A stretch of 64,000 nt of DNA from Spirometra erinaceieuropaei (Eukaryota; Platyhelminthes; Cestoda; Diphyllobothriidea; Diphyllobothriidae): positions 2,693 to 66,692 of the forward strand of contig CACRXP010000718.1 in assembly GCA_902702965.1 (NCBI GenBank). Direction: 5' to 3'. The position numbers were made by a program, and so were the translations under genes. Below the pieces are notes generated by a model. It ran no database searches. It was given only the letters and a program-made list of their open reading frames with translations, and was not told the DNA's origin. Numbering within the stretch: position 1 is the stretch's first letter; each line of letters begins with the position of its first letter. Positions 42,240 to 53,850 of the stretch are shown one piece after another.

Positions 42240-42840
42240 GGAAGTTAATGAGAATCATTGGAGAAAATAAAAGCTTCACCGCGTACATTTTTAAGACTGG
42301 TTATCCTACTCGTCGTCACACTTAAGGAGCATTTTTAAAAGCAACTAACTGTTTCTTACAAGTGATTCTGCGTTTGGCCGAAGCCTGCGCCAATGCGTAG
42401 CGATTGGATTTCGTCATCCACTCGGGCATTACTCTGCTCGCCTCCATTTGTCCTTGAATACAGTTGTACCTGCCATCTATATCCATATGTATAGTTGATG
42501 CATGCCTCATCGAAGTGTATTGCTTCCAGGAAGTCACCGGGCAGACGCTAATACTGACAGTGTTATTAACCGCAAAATTGTACTCGGCTCCACTGTCTTT
42601 ATGGCAGCCTGGGATAGATGAACTTGTCTTGTTATCTCCTACTGATGATCGCGTATACAGGTTGAGATATATGTCTAAGTTTGGCCGCAATAGACGGTTT
42701 CATAAGTAACACATGGGATCTTGTAGACAACGCCTTTTTAGCGGGGTAGTCATCCCTCTCCTTACGGTGTGCAAACTGTTTGCTCAAGGTATCTGGGAGT
42801 TGATGTAATACTTGCATCTAATAATTTTTCAGCTGTCTTT
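42240..42840 (-). pseudogene. second PLE-E remnant, opposite orientation
   Basis: The minus strand carries a related end motif at 42,325-42,275 (GTGACGACGAGTAGGATAAC) and upstream coding traces such as DFLEAIHFDEACIN (42,533-42,492). Heavily frameshifted. It stands tail to tail with the plus-strand PLE-E at 41,640-42,165. Confidence 0.45.
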
Positions 42841-44219
42841 CGACGAGTTCAGGCACATTTTCTACGTACGAGAGAGCTCAATGAATGAATGCTTTGGTGC
42901 TTGGGTGGTCTTATTGCTTAAAATACCTTTCTGTTTGAAATCATGATGTTTCGCGCACTGACACTCAAAGTCACGGGCATACGCGTAGTAGGAGAATATA
43001 TTTAAGTGGTATTTCATTTCTGCCTGAGAAGTTTCTTCAACAGATGAGTGTGATTAAGCTCGTTTTAGTAAACAGTCCACAGAAGTTCATTTGGTAAGGA
43101 CGAGCCACTTTCTGCCAAAATATGAGATGACCTCTGATTGTGTTTCTTTGAGATTAACTGACATGTGAAGTGCTTAATCAGTTTTTCGATGTATAAGGGC
43201 ATCGAGCAATGAAAGTTGTGGATCTGTCTTCGTTTCGAAATTAAGCGTGATTCTTGGAAATGTAAACTTAAAATCCATGGCCAGCAGATCTTACCAATGA
43301 GGCGTTTAAACAGCGCAACCCTAGTGCAGGGCTAACTGCAGGAAGCCCTATCGATTCTATTATCGACAATATGGCCTACGTCAGATAGTCAGCTATAGGG
43401 AAACTATACATGCATTTTAACGGCTATGCGAAATATACGTCACGTTTCGTTAATTAATGGGCATTTCTGTCATCCCGCTGTACTCCGCAACGTATCTGTA
43501 CCCATCAGCCCGGTTTAAATACAATTAACTTGGCGACTACGTCTTTTCTTTTAAAAAGGCAAATTGTTTTAGCTAAAAGCCATTTTTATTTTATAAATGG
43601 GATTTGGATAACCGAGTGGTAGGCCCAGGTCTCTGGCATAGGAAGATACGGTGAAGTTAAATACTGCGGTAGGTTTGCGTGCACACATGTACCTTCATGA
43701 AATCCTCCGGTTTAATGCACGGTAGGTGGGCATAAATAATGTTTGCAAAAATTGTGTATACTGTGTAAATTCTGGCTACATTTAAGGCATTAAGAAGAAC
43801 GGAGTCGAGCTATCACCTAATTATTTGAGATTTTTGCGCAATTGACATAAAAGAACCAGCTCTTTAAATCTAATGGGTCTTCCCTTATTACGGATAAGAA
43901 GACCATATGTATCAAAACATAGCGATAACATACACCGACTACACCAATGACCATGATTGAACATGTCGGATTGACACGTGCTATCCAGCATAATAAACAG
44001 TTATTTCCCCAGTAATTTCGCACTGTTGGGCTGCCTTGGGTAACGCTAGGTTGAAGGACCCACACCTTACATGAGCTAGCCTGTAGACCGTGTCATACGT
44101 TAAATAATTATAGAAGGGGTTTAACGGGTAGGGAAACACACAGGACGGAGAGCAAATGGACACAGGAAATAAATTCGGATAGGTAAACTTGAGAGATCCC
44201 TGTCAATGATTTCAGAAAA
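42841..44219. other. unassigned intergenic sequence
   Basis: About 1.4 kb. A tRNA-like trace at 43,605-43,665 (GGATAACCGAGTGGTAGGCC) lacks a matching T arm. Otherwise nothing recognised. Confidence 0.4.
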
Positions 44220-45090
44220 AAAGATGGGCTGAGAGGAACAGGTTTATTGAGCTGCCGACGTTTCAAAGAGCTTGCTCTGTTCTCCGTTGTCAAAGCATAA
44301 AATGCACTTAATTAACCAGAAATTCCAAATGGCATGTCACGTTGGTCGGCCTCGTGCTGATCGATTTCTTTCTCTTCTCTCGCTGCCTCGGCCTCTCTTG
44401 GGATGATTGACTGGCGTTTTATCTGCTTGCTTTGTGAGTCACCACTCCGTCGGGGGGGGGGAGGGGATTGAACCAGTGCCGGGTGGTCGGTCTGGCGGTT
44501 CTTGGTCTTCCTCACCGAGTAAACTCGCCGTTGAGCTGTATCCGTATGGCCTTCTTAAGTTCGGTGTGGTTGTTTGGGCCTGAGCTCTTCGATTGTGATA
44601 ACGTAGGACTTTGTAAGCTGCAGGAAAGTTCAGATGCCTGTTGATGGAGTGGACATCGGCGAACCACGCCTCGAGGGTTAGCCGTTCTGTTTTTGCGTTG
44701 CCGGGCCTATGATGGTAGCTCGCTGGAGATCGAAATTATGCCCAGTTTCTCCAACGTGTCTTGCTAGTTGAGAGTTTATGTCTAACCTCCGAGTGACCGA
44801 TTTCTGCTCTTATAGACGAGGCTGTAATTTCCGCCCGAATTCTCCCTCATTGCAAATTATTTTGTAGATGACCGCTGAGGTTTAAGCGAGTGGCAATGCT
44901 TCCTTAGCTTGTATCAGGAGGCGTTGAATTGTTGCCTGGGGTCAATGGTCTATGCCTACACTGGCGGGTTGTGACAGTCGAGAGATCGCCTCAGAGACCC
45001 CTTTAACGTAGGGAATTGCTCTCCAGACTTTGGGTTGCTGGTCATTTGGCCGTCGTCTTTGCCTTCGACGTTTGCTTTTCTAGCGCAAAA
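44220..45090 (-). pseudogene. PLE-C remnant with 3' end
   Basis: Minus-strand PLE: linker QPKVWRAIPYVKGVSEAISR-like (45,050-44,990), ATIQRLLIQAKEALPLA, SAVIYKIICNEGEF, then ARHVGETGHNFDLQRATIIG. The tail is in another frame. The 3' end carries GAGCAAGCTCTTTGAAACGT (44,282-44,258) with TTGACAA where CTGANGA is expected. Several stops and frameshifts, with the YIG half of the endonuclease largely lost. Same family as 12,222-12,915. Confidence 0.68.
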
Positions 45091-45640
45091 AAGAAAAAAA
45101 TTTCCGCCAGAGGTCTTATTGTGCGCTGTCATCGGGCAAAGAAAGTGAGTGCGATAATTGGAAAATAAACGAAAAGCAATTTTCAAAATTGACGGACTTC
45201 TAATAAGACGCCACCGGTGAGTTCACATTTAGTCATGAAGGAAAGGAAATTTTAAACCATAGGAACTATGAACAATAAGTAATGATTACAGTCACAATGA
45301 AATTAAGGATATATTTCTGTAGTTGCCATTTACTTTTTGGTCCTTCACCCTATCGGTACTCTGCCCTACAGCCGTTCATTTCGACTGGCATATCAATTCT
45401 AGACCAACGAAGACTGTGACTGAGCAACTACTCTAAATAATATTGTAGGTTGAGACACCTGACTGGTCGCCAAACTGGATAAGTATTGGCACAGCGTGTC
45501 AAATTAAATATGCTCAATCCTGGGTGCCGATAGAGGGTTTTTCTATCTGGAGGATTTTTCAAATTATGCAAAACGAACTGCTGCAAATATGCAAAGACTG
45601 AGAGTGGACAGGGTGGATTTGTATTATTTAAATCAGAATT
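45091..45640. other. unassigned intergenic sequence
   Basis: Nothing recognised. Confidence 0.35.
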
Positions 45641-45920
45641 TTATTTTTTTATTTGTTTGGTGAATCTTTTTCCGATCAGGTTACGCAGCATGCTCGTTCT
45701 GTTGCGCCCCATAGCCCAATCTAGACTATTCACAGGCAGTTTCATCGCTACCGTCAACAGTGCTGAAGGGAGTGTCGAAAGGAACCGCAATGGCTGCAGA
45801 CAGTTTATTAACTGCCGGACCACTGAGGGCTTATAAGCCAGGAAGCAGAAATTCAGGTCTTCCTTGACTTTGTCAAATCTCATGTTTAACCTCCCGATAA
45901 CTTGTTTTAGACCACAGCCT
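45641..45920 (-). other. weak candidate terminal exon
   Basis: Minus-strand open frame of about 90 codons after a pyrimidine-rich stretch ending TCTTCCTACGTAG, a possible 3' splice site. It ends at TAA overlapping AATAAA-like sequence (45,645-45,632). Residues include VVRQLINCLQPLRFLS and LDWAMGRNRTSMLRNL. No family recognised. A second frame upstream (46,349-46,050, 99 codons) could belong to the same transcript but shows no clear splice sites. Confidence 0.18.
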
Positions 45921-46554
45921 GCTACGTAGGAAGACATTAACAGAAGTAAAAGATGGGTACCCGGTAAGTTATCTCAGTGGGATATTTCTGAGTTTTTGGT
46001 AGGAGCATTATCTGGTAGCGCCGGATCAATGCGCATAGAGGATCTAGGCCTAAGCCCACGAAAATGAGGTATTTTCATGAATTTTTAGAGCAATGACTGC
46101 AGAGCTTTTGGAACTTTGACCTTCATCAAAAATGCAGCGATCTTGCTTATGGAGCATGTAACCAACCTGTGCGACAGGTGTGATGCCGTCGTCGCAGGTG
46201 TGGCTTGCTAGGGTAGAGTGCCAACTGCGTCGACCTAACCGACAGTCGTGAGACAGTACTCTCGGGTCAATTAGTGTGGTATCTTTCGCAAACCAACAGG
46301 AGAATGTAGTCCAATCATTTTTGTGGTGGTAAAAATTACTGTCAGACACAGGGGCTGGTATTCGGAGGCTTGCAGGTCAGTGCTAACGCAACTGTTTGTG
46401 TGACCAGTGAAGACAATGATCCAGTAATTGAATTTCGGGCTTTCCCATATTCCTATGTGGTAAACTGCGGTTTGTTTACCGGTTATTCCTGTAGGGGAAT
46501 TTCGAAATCCCATATATAAGGAACCACCAAATATGGCCAATTAGCAGCGCAAAT
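45921..46554. other. unassigned intergenic sequence
   Basis: Contains overlapping minus-strand frames 46,050-46,349 and 46,271-46,540 of unknown nature. Nothing assigned. Confidence 0.35.
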
Positions 46555-47230
46555 ATAAATTGCGGCTCATAAAGGAAGATATATGAAGACGCTCTTCAAA
46601 CTGATCAAGACCGTTTAAGGCCTGAAGAGCAATCTGGAGTGGTGTATCGCATTCCATGTCCAAACTCTTCATGTAATTACACAGGCCAGACCAGACGCAT
46701 TCTCCAAAGGCGCATACACGAACATAAGCTAGTCGTGAAACGAGGCCACGCATTATCACAAGTGGTCGCCGACAACTACGAAATGGGACAAGAGTTTAAC
46801 TTCACAGCCACGAAAATAGTCGCCCACGCCGGAAACAAAACAAGCCGAGAACTGACTGAAGCCTGGGCCTCGGATGAGAGCTCAGTCAGTCGATTTCTCG
46901 ATCTGGCGCCGTCGTATTAAGGCCTGCGCAGTAACCTCTAGTCCTGCGCCGTCGTTCGATGATTGGCCTAAATGCCCTATAACTGTCTCTTGTTCTTTTG
47001 CTGCTACTGGTAGCTAGGCAGAGTCAGGACAACTAAAACGCCTTCATAGAATTATCTACGACACCCATGGATAAAGGCTAGAGCTGCCAATAAAAGTAGT
47101 AATGTGTTTACGCGATGACTGGTCGCTGAGCCGCCATCGCCATTATTTGCGACTGTCTCAGGCTACAGATTCAAGTGATAATCAGAAAAGTCGGTCCAAA
47201 AAACCGCTGGTGCCAGCAACAGCATTTTTG
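46555..47230 (+). pseudogene. PLE-D GIY-YIG remnant with 3' end
   Basis: Open frame from about 46,590 to a stop at 46,918: DRLRPEEQSGVVYRIPC, CNYTGQTRRILQRRIHEHKL (GIY-YIG core, YTG in place of YIG), VVADNYEMGQEFNF, TSRELTEAW and SSVSRFLDLAPSY, just short of the usual end. The 3' region continues to an end motif at 47,170-47,215 (CAGAAAAGTCGGTCC and AAAAACCGCTGG) shared with 47,800-47,850 and 58,905-58,960. RT absent. Only about 110 codons of protein remain. Confidence 0.72.
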
Positions 47231-47499
47231 TATTTTCGAATAAGTTTTCGATGGACTCCTGTACGAGTCTGAAAGCTAATGACAATAAACAAAATGTTCC
47301 GGTGGTCGAACGCTCTTCCTCTTCACTTTGGACTACACCTGGAACTGGAATTTTCGCCTTCATTCATGAAAATATGTAGTCATGCAGACAGCTTATAAAA
47401 AAATTGTTCGTTTTTCCTGTTGGTTGTATTTATGGCACCACGATGGAATCAATTGCCTTGCGATAACAGATTTAGGCTAGCGCCAACGTGAAAACTAGG
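47231..47499. other. unassigned intergenic sequence
   Basis: Nothing recognised. Confidence 0.35.
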
Positions 47500-48715
47500 C
47501 TCTCTTGAAAATCAATGCCCTTTTCTGCACCACTGTGTGTTGCTGCAACTTGCTCGTGGATTGGTCCAAATTGATGACACAGGTGCGCAGCACACGTCGC
47601 ACCCTCTCCTGGTCCCACACTCCGGGGACTGCTAGCAAGACAGAGTCAGGACAACCAACACGCCTTCATCAAATTAACTGCGATACCCAACGATAAGGGC
47701 TAGAGATGCCAATCATCGTAGTCATGTGTTTACGCGGCGACTGTGGTCTCTGAGCCGCCGTAATCTTTACCTGCGACTGTCTTAGGCTTTGGGTTCGAGC
47801 GAGAATAAGAAAAGACGGTCCACTTAAACCGCTGGTTCCAGCAATTGCACTCTTTTATTTTCAAATATGTTGCCTATTTGAAAAGTCTTTTTATAGGGCA
47901 CTTTGTTAACTGATATCCACAAACATTACCCTTTTTAGACGATAAAGACGAGGATAAAAATACCATGTCTGGACAGCGTTTGCACTTTTTGTAAATGGAA
48001 GAAGTTGCGTTTCTCCTCACGTCGAAACCGTCCACGTTACCTTTGCGTGCTGTTAGATGCCGTTATGCGGTTGAAAATGTACTACAGAGAAGCCATATTA
48101 ATTTTGGCATGCCGCTTCCGCTGTTAGTATTTTGCCTTTCCGTTTCCAAATCATTTATAAGCAAAAACCGGGCCTCACACAAAGTACCTTTCTGAATGTT
48201 ATAGAAATGACGGAAAAATGTCGGCATAATTAAACAACGGATTGCCCATAGGCATTGTTACTGTAATTTAGTGCATAAAAATCGCCTCTGTTTGCTAGAC
48301 GGACTTTATGAAATCCATAAAATGTCTGGTTTCTTAAAAATAACCTGCTTATTTGCAACATGCATCACGCAGCTAATTAGAAAGTATGGAAAGTTTGGCC
48401 TGGTAAGTTACTAGAGAATAAAATACTCGCCTCTGAAGGAAAAAGGACCTGAGATGCACAAATTAAGCTTAGGACAATAATTAATTCGACAGTCTCAGAT
48501 GATGGTCTCCTGTACGAGACCGATAGCCCCAGCTATCCAATGTTCATCTCCTTTGCATTTAGAAAACTGTTCGAGTTTTGGGTATCGTAGATTTCGGCTT
48601 ACCTTAACAGCTAGTTTGCCCAATCAAGTTATTTGGATATAGTATGCGCAAAAAGAACACTTTGCGGAAGGAGCCATGGAATTGAGCAAAATGCGCAACG
48701 TTTTAGACACCTAAA
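47500..48715 (+). repeat. long repeat U2, copy 1 (contains PLE-D 3' end)
   Basis: About 1.2 kb co-linear with 58,560-59,720. Both begin with GCGCAGCA...CGTCTCACC-like words, then TAGCAAGACAGAGTCAGG, a PLE-D 3' end (47,780-47,850), GAAGTTGCGTTTCTCCTCAC, then CTCCTGTACGAGA and an end near CATGGAATTGAGCAAAATGC. A 66-codon frame (47,995-48,195) has a 91-codon counterpart in the other copy, about 59% identical over 46 residues. Confidence 0.6.
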
Positions 48716-48789
48716 ATTATCATATCAGGCTTGATCATCGAGTCGCATGAGTAGAATCCGCGAAAAGAGGATATTGCTGTGTGTGTCAG

Positions 48790-48960
48790 GGGTCGGTTAG
48801 AGCGGATTACTTAGAGCTTGTGGGTAGATGGTTAGAACGTAGGACTTCCGATTAAAAGGTCGCGGGTTCGGGCCTCAGGATTTGCAAACCTGAGGCTGGG
48901 TATGAATGGGTGACGATAGCCGTTCCAGTCACCTCGGCCTTTGTTCTTACGCCATTTTGC
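48790..48960 (+). mobile_element. tRNA-headed SINE copy
   Basis: Plus-strand head at about 48,815-48,885: A box TGTGGGTAGATGGTTAGAAC, B box GCGGGTTCGGGCC. A short body follows (GAGGCTGGGTATGAATGGGT, GCCGTTCCAGTCACC, GGCCTTTGTTC), a diverged form of the main SINE body. Confidence 0.55.
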
Positions 48961-49820
48961 AGTTGTGGATCTCTCTGCGGGGAGGACGAAGTCAAATTTG
49001 AATTTTATGGTTGCTAAGTTCAGCCACGCCTAGAGGTTGCAATTCAATCACGTATGGGGTCACTAATGTGTGTCAGCTATACGGAGCGGAGTGTGTGTAC
49101 TCTGTGTGCAACGCGCGAAAGGGGAAAGAGATGTTCCGAAATGCGGCCAACTGGAGTCCCCCTTTCATAACTGTTTAGGTGGGTTTCTAATACTGAGTAT
49201 CATATACCATAATCTCAGGGTATTTCAATGACATAGGCATGTCTACGTTAGGATTCCCATTGTGTAAACGGTTTGTAAAAGCCCATTTCGCAGAAACTGA
49301 CGGCATTGGTCAAATGGTGTTTCACATTGCTTTGAGAGGTCCTTTATTAACCCAGGCATTATTTTTGAAAAGGCTGCATATGAATATCTCTCATGTTATC
49401 GGTTTTGCGGTATAGCATGTCTCCTGCAAGACTTTAATCTGAAGAAATGGTATTTTTTAGATTCCAAAAATGCTCCAGTTGTCAAAACGTTCAACCCGGG
49501 CATCGCTAACGAAAAGGATGCATTGGAGTATCCTTCCTGGTACCAATTCTGAAGTCAATAACGCCTGCTAAAAGACATTAACTTGAAGAAATAGTATTTT
49601 GAACATTCGAAATATACGCCAGTTGTCAAACTGACTTGAACCCTACGTGCCGTTTTAGAAGCTGTTATGCATGACTTATGAAACTTTGCCGTGAAATGGT
49701 GGGTAGTTGAATAGTCATATTACGGCCCTAGACCGTCTTGAATACATATGTTTTGATAACAAACAGTAACAAGTAACAGTCATACCAGATCTGTCAAAGA
49801 AAGATTTGTAAAAGGAGATT
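48961..49820. other. unassigned; partial U-type repeat
   Basis: The end (49,600-49,730) shares GTTTTAGAAGCTGTTATGCA and nearby words with 55,985-56,100. The rest is unrecognised. Confidence 0.35.
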
Positions 49821-49830
49821 TATGTGCACG

Positions 49831-49857
49831 CGTTGTGTGTGTGTGTGTGTTGTGTGG
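49831..49857 (+). repeat. (GT)n microsatellite
   Basis: GT run interrupted by one TT step, leading into repeat G. Confidence 0.9.
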
Positions 49858-50560
49858 AGTGGCGGACTGGTGGGCTTGGAACGGGCTGCAACAGCACCTT
49901 CCACGGCACTCTCACGCAAGTGAGAGACACGCCGTTCAACTCCCGTTGTGTGAAATCCTGGTGTTGTGTGTATGGGGGGCCAGGTCGTGCCGTGGCGCGC
50001 GCAGTAATGGTCAGTCGACCATGACAGCCACCGCGCCCATTCCCCACTCCAGTCTGCTGACCGGCTCGGACAGCGGCTGGGGTGTGGGAGTGGGAAGGGA
50101 GAGTGAGGTCGACGACTCAGCGCTCTTTCTCCTCACTATAAACAATCTGACGCGCTTGAAGCATCACGGTGCGCTAAAAGCCGTGGCTTGGAAGGTTGCC
50201 AACTGACGGGGTAACTTGGACCTCCCCCTTAACTGGAGACGGTCTGAGAGTCAGGCTGCAATGGCTCCTTTTTAATGTGGCCTTTATGGCACTCCCATCA
50301 CAGTGTGGGATCCGAGCCAGGCGTTGGCGGCACGCCCAGGGGCGGCTTCGGCCGTGCCAGCCTCCAAATCTCTCTTGTGTTGGTTGAAATCCTGGTTATT
50401 TGTTGTGTGGACCAGGGGGTGTGGTGGAACGCCAAGGTGAGGATCCGTCCGAGCCTTTCACCTGCGGCCTCTCTCGTCTCCGGTCTTCTGACTCTGTCTT
50501 GACACCGGGCTCGGGCGAGGGAGGAGGAGAGAGTGTAGGTAGATGTTACGCAAGTCTACT
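49855..50560 (+). repeat. dispersed repeat G, two tandem diverged units
   Basis: Unit 1 (about 49,860-50,130) and unit 2 (about 50,200-50,560) both run GGCTGCAA..., ..GGCACTC, then GAAATCCTGG and GTTGTGTG, in the same order. A third copy is at 33,600-33,960. GC-rich relative to its surroundings. Open frames here are in repeat sequence and I do not call genes. Confidence 0.45.
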
Positions 50561-50826
50561 GGCACTATAAGCCCCTGCGTAAGTCACCGTCCATGCTCCC
50601 ATTGCTGCTGCAACAGTGGGGCACACGGTGGACATCATCGAAACCGATGGTCGAACTCTCATTTGCACGCGTTCAATCAGGGATACGTGATTCTATAGTG
50701 GCGTTGACAGCCATTGGCAAACTAGCGTCATCCTTTTCTTTTCCTAAGAAAGTATATTTTTGCAAGCGGTTGGAATTTTGTACGTTTAAAAGCCTTCATC
50801 ATGGCTTATGCCATGCAGAGACTTCC

Positions 50827-51480
50827 AGTGTGAGAACAATTTAAAATATTGAAAGCAAAAACTACTCTTATTTGCCGACGTTGAATTGACAATGTTTGCT
50901 TCATCCTAGCCCACCTGATTACCTTATGTTTCATCATTAGATGGGAGTTTTTTTCTGAAGGCACTAAATGTTGGCACTTACGTGTGAGCGTGTACTATAT
51001 AGGCAGTTCTTATAGCCCATGTATAGATTATGCCAAAGGGAAGAGTGAGAATATTTCGGTCATTATGCAATTAGTTGAATATTTGTCCATATTTAGCCAG
51101 TGATCGCCGAAAATCTAATTTCCAATAAGCAGCACTCGAAATCGTGCTGACTATGCGGGGCCTGGTGTGTGCAGTCTGTGAGCTATTATCGTTTAGTCAA
51201 ATCCCTTGTTGAAGGAAAAGACAAGTGGCAGCAGATTGAGAGGTTTACTGTACACAGAACCCGGGGTTGTCCTCTTGAGCGGCAGTGGCCGCTGCCTTAG
51301 CCTGATAGTCCTCACAACAGTGGTGGCAGCCGCTTTTGTGGGCTCGTGGGCCAAGCTCAGGTGGTAGACAGTCAGTATGTGTTGCATTTGCCGGGGAGTG
51401 GTGTCCTAGTGGCTGAGGTTTTGGTTGCAGGGGAAAAGGTGCGTTCAAGTGACCGAATGTGCAGCTGCGGCTGTGCGGAC
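50827..51480 (+). repeat. long repeat U3, copy without insertions
   Basis: Co-linear with 56,748-57,996: TGAGAACAATTTAAAATATT, GCTTCATCCTAGCC, TTCCAATAAGCAGCACTCGA, TTTAGTCAAATCCC, GGGGTTGTCCTCTTGAGCGG and ATGTGCAGCTGCGGCTG-like endings. This copy lacks the two PLE insertions present in the other and so shows the empty sites. Confidence 0.65.
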
Positions 51481-51490
51481 GCAGGTACGA

Positions 51491-51850
51491 TGAGTGACCG
51501 GTCTCGTGAAATGTTGGCCGGAATTCTGAAATGGGTTTTCGATTTAGACGGTTTATTTAGGCGGGGTTGTCGTATTGATTAGCATGCGGCATAATGCTGT
51601 AATTTTTCGGACTCTTCCGGATGTGGGCTTTTGAATGTATTTCCTTTCGACTCGCTGTAGAAACCGCATTCGAAAAAAATTTCTACTTGTGTAGCGTACG
51701 TTTTTCCCATTATTTTTCGATAACCTTATAAATTTAAACATATTTTGTAGAACATATACACAGAAATATGCTTCATCCTATGTGTTACGCAAAAGCATGT
51801 ATATTATTCGGTTTTAAAGATTTTGCAGTTTGAGTCGGTTAAGGGAATGT
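51491..51850. mobile_element. truncated fold-back element (FB family)
   Basis: Left arm and part of the core: GAGTGACCGGTCTCGTGAAA at the end (initial C lost), GGCCGGAATTCTGAAATGGG, GATTAGCATGCGGCATAATG. No right arm found. Confidence 0.5.
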
Positions 51851-52110
51851 CAGGTTAATGAGGGTCTGCGGAACCGTCAACACAACAGAAACAGACTGAT
51901 CAAAGAAAATAGCTGCTCGCTAAAGCACATTCATACTAAATTTTATAAATCCGATGGTCCGCACTGTTCAAAGGGGACGTTCAATATGTACCCTTAACAA
52001 CGGACGTCAACCCTATAAGCTAAATTGTCTGCTTCATTCAATGTTGCCCTTGTCAGTAATAAGTATAATTTTGACTATTGGTCACCATATAAACACCCGC
52101 GTGGAATCTA
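51851..52110. other. unassigned intergenic sequence
   Basis: Nothing recognised. Confidence 0.35.
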
Positions 52111-52135
52111 CAGTAATAGTAGTAGTAGTAGTAGA
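52111..52135 (+). repeat. (AGT)n microsatellite at a PLE end
   Basis: About seven AGT units directly abutting the 3' end of the PLE-F fragment that follows on the minus strand. Confidence 0.88.
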
Positions 52136-52250
52136 GTGCGATTCCCAGGTGACATATCAACAAAGAGCAGGCACTCACTGGAAGGGGTTTATTAGAGGTC
52201 TGGCTTTAGGAGTAGTTATTTCGGTTACCCATCTTTAGATACTGTCATGC
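52135..52250 (-). mobile_element. PLE-F 3' end fragment
   Basis: Matches 53,085-53,200 on the minus strand (GATTCCCAGGTGAC, GGGTTTATTAGAGGTCTG). The hammerhead-type core seen there is eroded here. Confidence 0.5.
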
Positions 52251-52254
52251 GCAC

Positions 52255-53070
52255 AGCTCTCCCTATACGGCGCGCTTTGTTTGATGCGTGGCCGCCAATG
52301 CCGCGAAAATGCAGTTTTCGCACTCTTAGTTCTTTTGCACGCGTCTGCTTAAATCACGAATGCAGAAAGCATCTGTAGTAATTGCTAACATTTACTATCC
52401 ATTCCTCTTGCTTTTGTAAATTCACTTCTCGTTTCCAAATATATACAAAGAGAATCAGTCCAAACATTGTTGACGCCTTTTTATACAGTTGGAAGTTAAA
52501 ATATTCACCGGAAAACTATCCGTAAAGTTAAATGTTTACTTAATTGTTGCTGCAGCTTCTCATTTCCCCTCGCATCCTTATGCGGCATAAAATCCTAGGA
52601 GGGGCAGCCATTTCTGAAGGACAAGAGGAAGAACATATCAATCATTTGGGAAAATGCCGAGAACCTTCCAGAGCTACAGGAATTAGGGTATTTGCAACAA
52701 GTATAATGACCGTTTTTCTAGTGTAATCTTTGAAGACAAACAGCTTTCCAACAGCTTTTCATCGTCATAGAAGACCTAAGGAAAGTGCATGAACTTCTAA
52801 GGGTAGAGTTTTTCTAAAAAAACATTTAGGTAGACATACAGAACACAGGTGGATTAAAGACTAAGGTGAAAGAGGAGGCCTTTCTTGCTAGCCAAATGGT
52901 TTTGACGACCGGCGGCTTGTTACACAAAAGCGCATAAGGTAAAAATTGAAACAGGTGCTCGGCAGAAATGTCAGAAGAGACAGGTAGCGATGAGGCGACC
53001 GGAATAGAAAAGATTCGTAAGACTTACACGAGTTACTTAAGAAAGAGGGAGGAGGGCATTAATTATATTC
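52255..53070. other. unassigned intergenic sequence
   Basis: Nothing recognised. Confidence 0.35.
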
Positions 53071-53074
53071 AGCA

Positions 53075-53640
53075 GCAACGAAAATGCGATTCCCAGATGA
53101 CGAATCAAAAAAGAGGATGCGTTCACCGGGAAGGGTTTATTAGAGGTCTGATGTTTCGATTACTTGCTTCGGCTTCTCAGCTTCAGAGACCATGAGGACA
53201 TACGCACAGTTCTCCCTATATGGCGCATTTTGTTTGATGCGTGGCTTGCCAACGTCGTCGGTGGTGATGTATCCGACCCACATGTCTCCGAGATCTGAAT
53301 CGCCATCGTCCTCGTAAGCTTTGGGGATAGTTGACGGCATCGACTGTCCCTCGTCAAGTAGGTTCGTAAAACCAGATAGGGGAGAGGCAAATTAGTGTGG
53401 TAGTTAACAGAGCAGTTTGTGGACATTTAGGTTACTTGCACCTACCTCGCTGTGGGATCATCGTCTCTGCCCACGATCTCAACACAAATTCCTTTGTGTC
53501 GCAGCGAGGGATTTCTGTTGGAACTGAGCATATGCAGCGTGTTCGCCGGTTTTCAGAGGATTGACGTTGCCAGTTTTCTGTCTGATTGTCCGCAGAGGAG
53601 GACATCCATGAATGGAAGTACGTCCTTTACTTTTTATTCT
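53075..53640 (-). pseudogene. PLE-F remnant: RT thumb, tail and 3' end
   Basis: On the minus strand 53,605-53,460 reads LPFMDVLLCGQSDRKLATSI, stop, then KPANTLHMLSSNRNPSLRHK, an eroded PLE thumb. It passes directly to the tail NCSVNYHTNLPLPYLVLRTY (53,420-53,360), so the linker and GIY-YIG core are deleted. The end motif at 53,191-53,145 has a perfect five-pair stem I (GGTCT with AGACC) around CTGAAG and GAAACATC, resembling a hammerhead with substitutions. Inactive. Confidence 0.6.
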
Positions 53641-53785
53641 TTTTCTTTTGTGGATTGTAGATCGGAAACAATTGAGTTCAGTTGCTTACCGTAGTCGTTA
53701 CGTTTATCCTGACCGATGATTACGAAAGGTCCATAGATGCTTGAAGAGACCTGCGTGTGAATAAACTCAGTCTTCTTAGCCTCTT

Positions 53786-53850
53786 CTCAGCCTCTTGGCT
53801 CAGGTGGATAGAACGGTGGCTGTAGACTGTTGTGAGTCCGAACCCCACCG
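53786..53850 (+). other. tRNA-like sequence
   Basis: CTTGGCTCAGGTGGATAGAA resembles an A box and D arm, and GTGAGTCCGAACCCCAC a T arm with B box. No good acceptor stem, so probably a SINE head or a tRNA relic. Confidence 0.35.

Noticed and set aside
43605..43665. tRNA-Leu-like sequence
   Set aside because: Only a D-arm-like phrase; no T arm or acceptor pairing.
45641..46349. Host gene with two exons on the minus strand
   Set aside because: No family recognised and only one weak acceptor; kept as a low-confidence exon candidate only.
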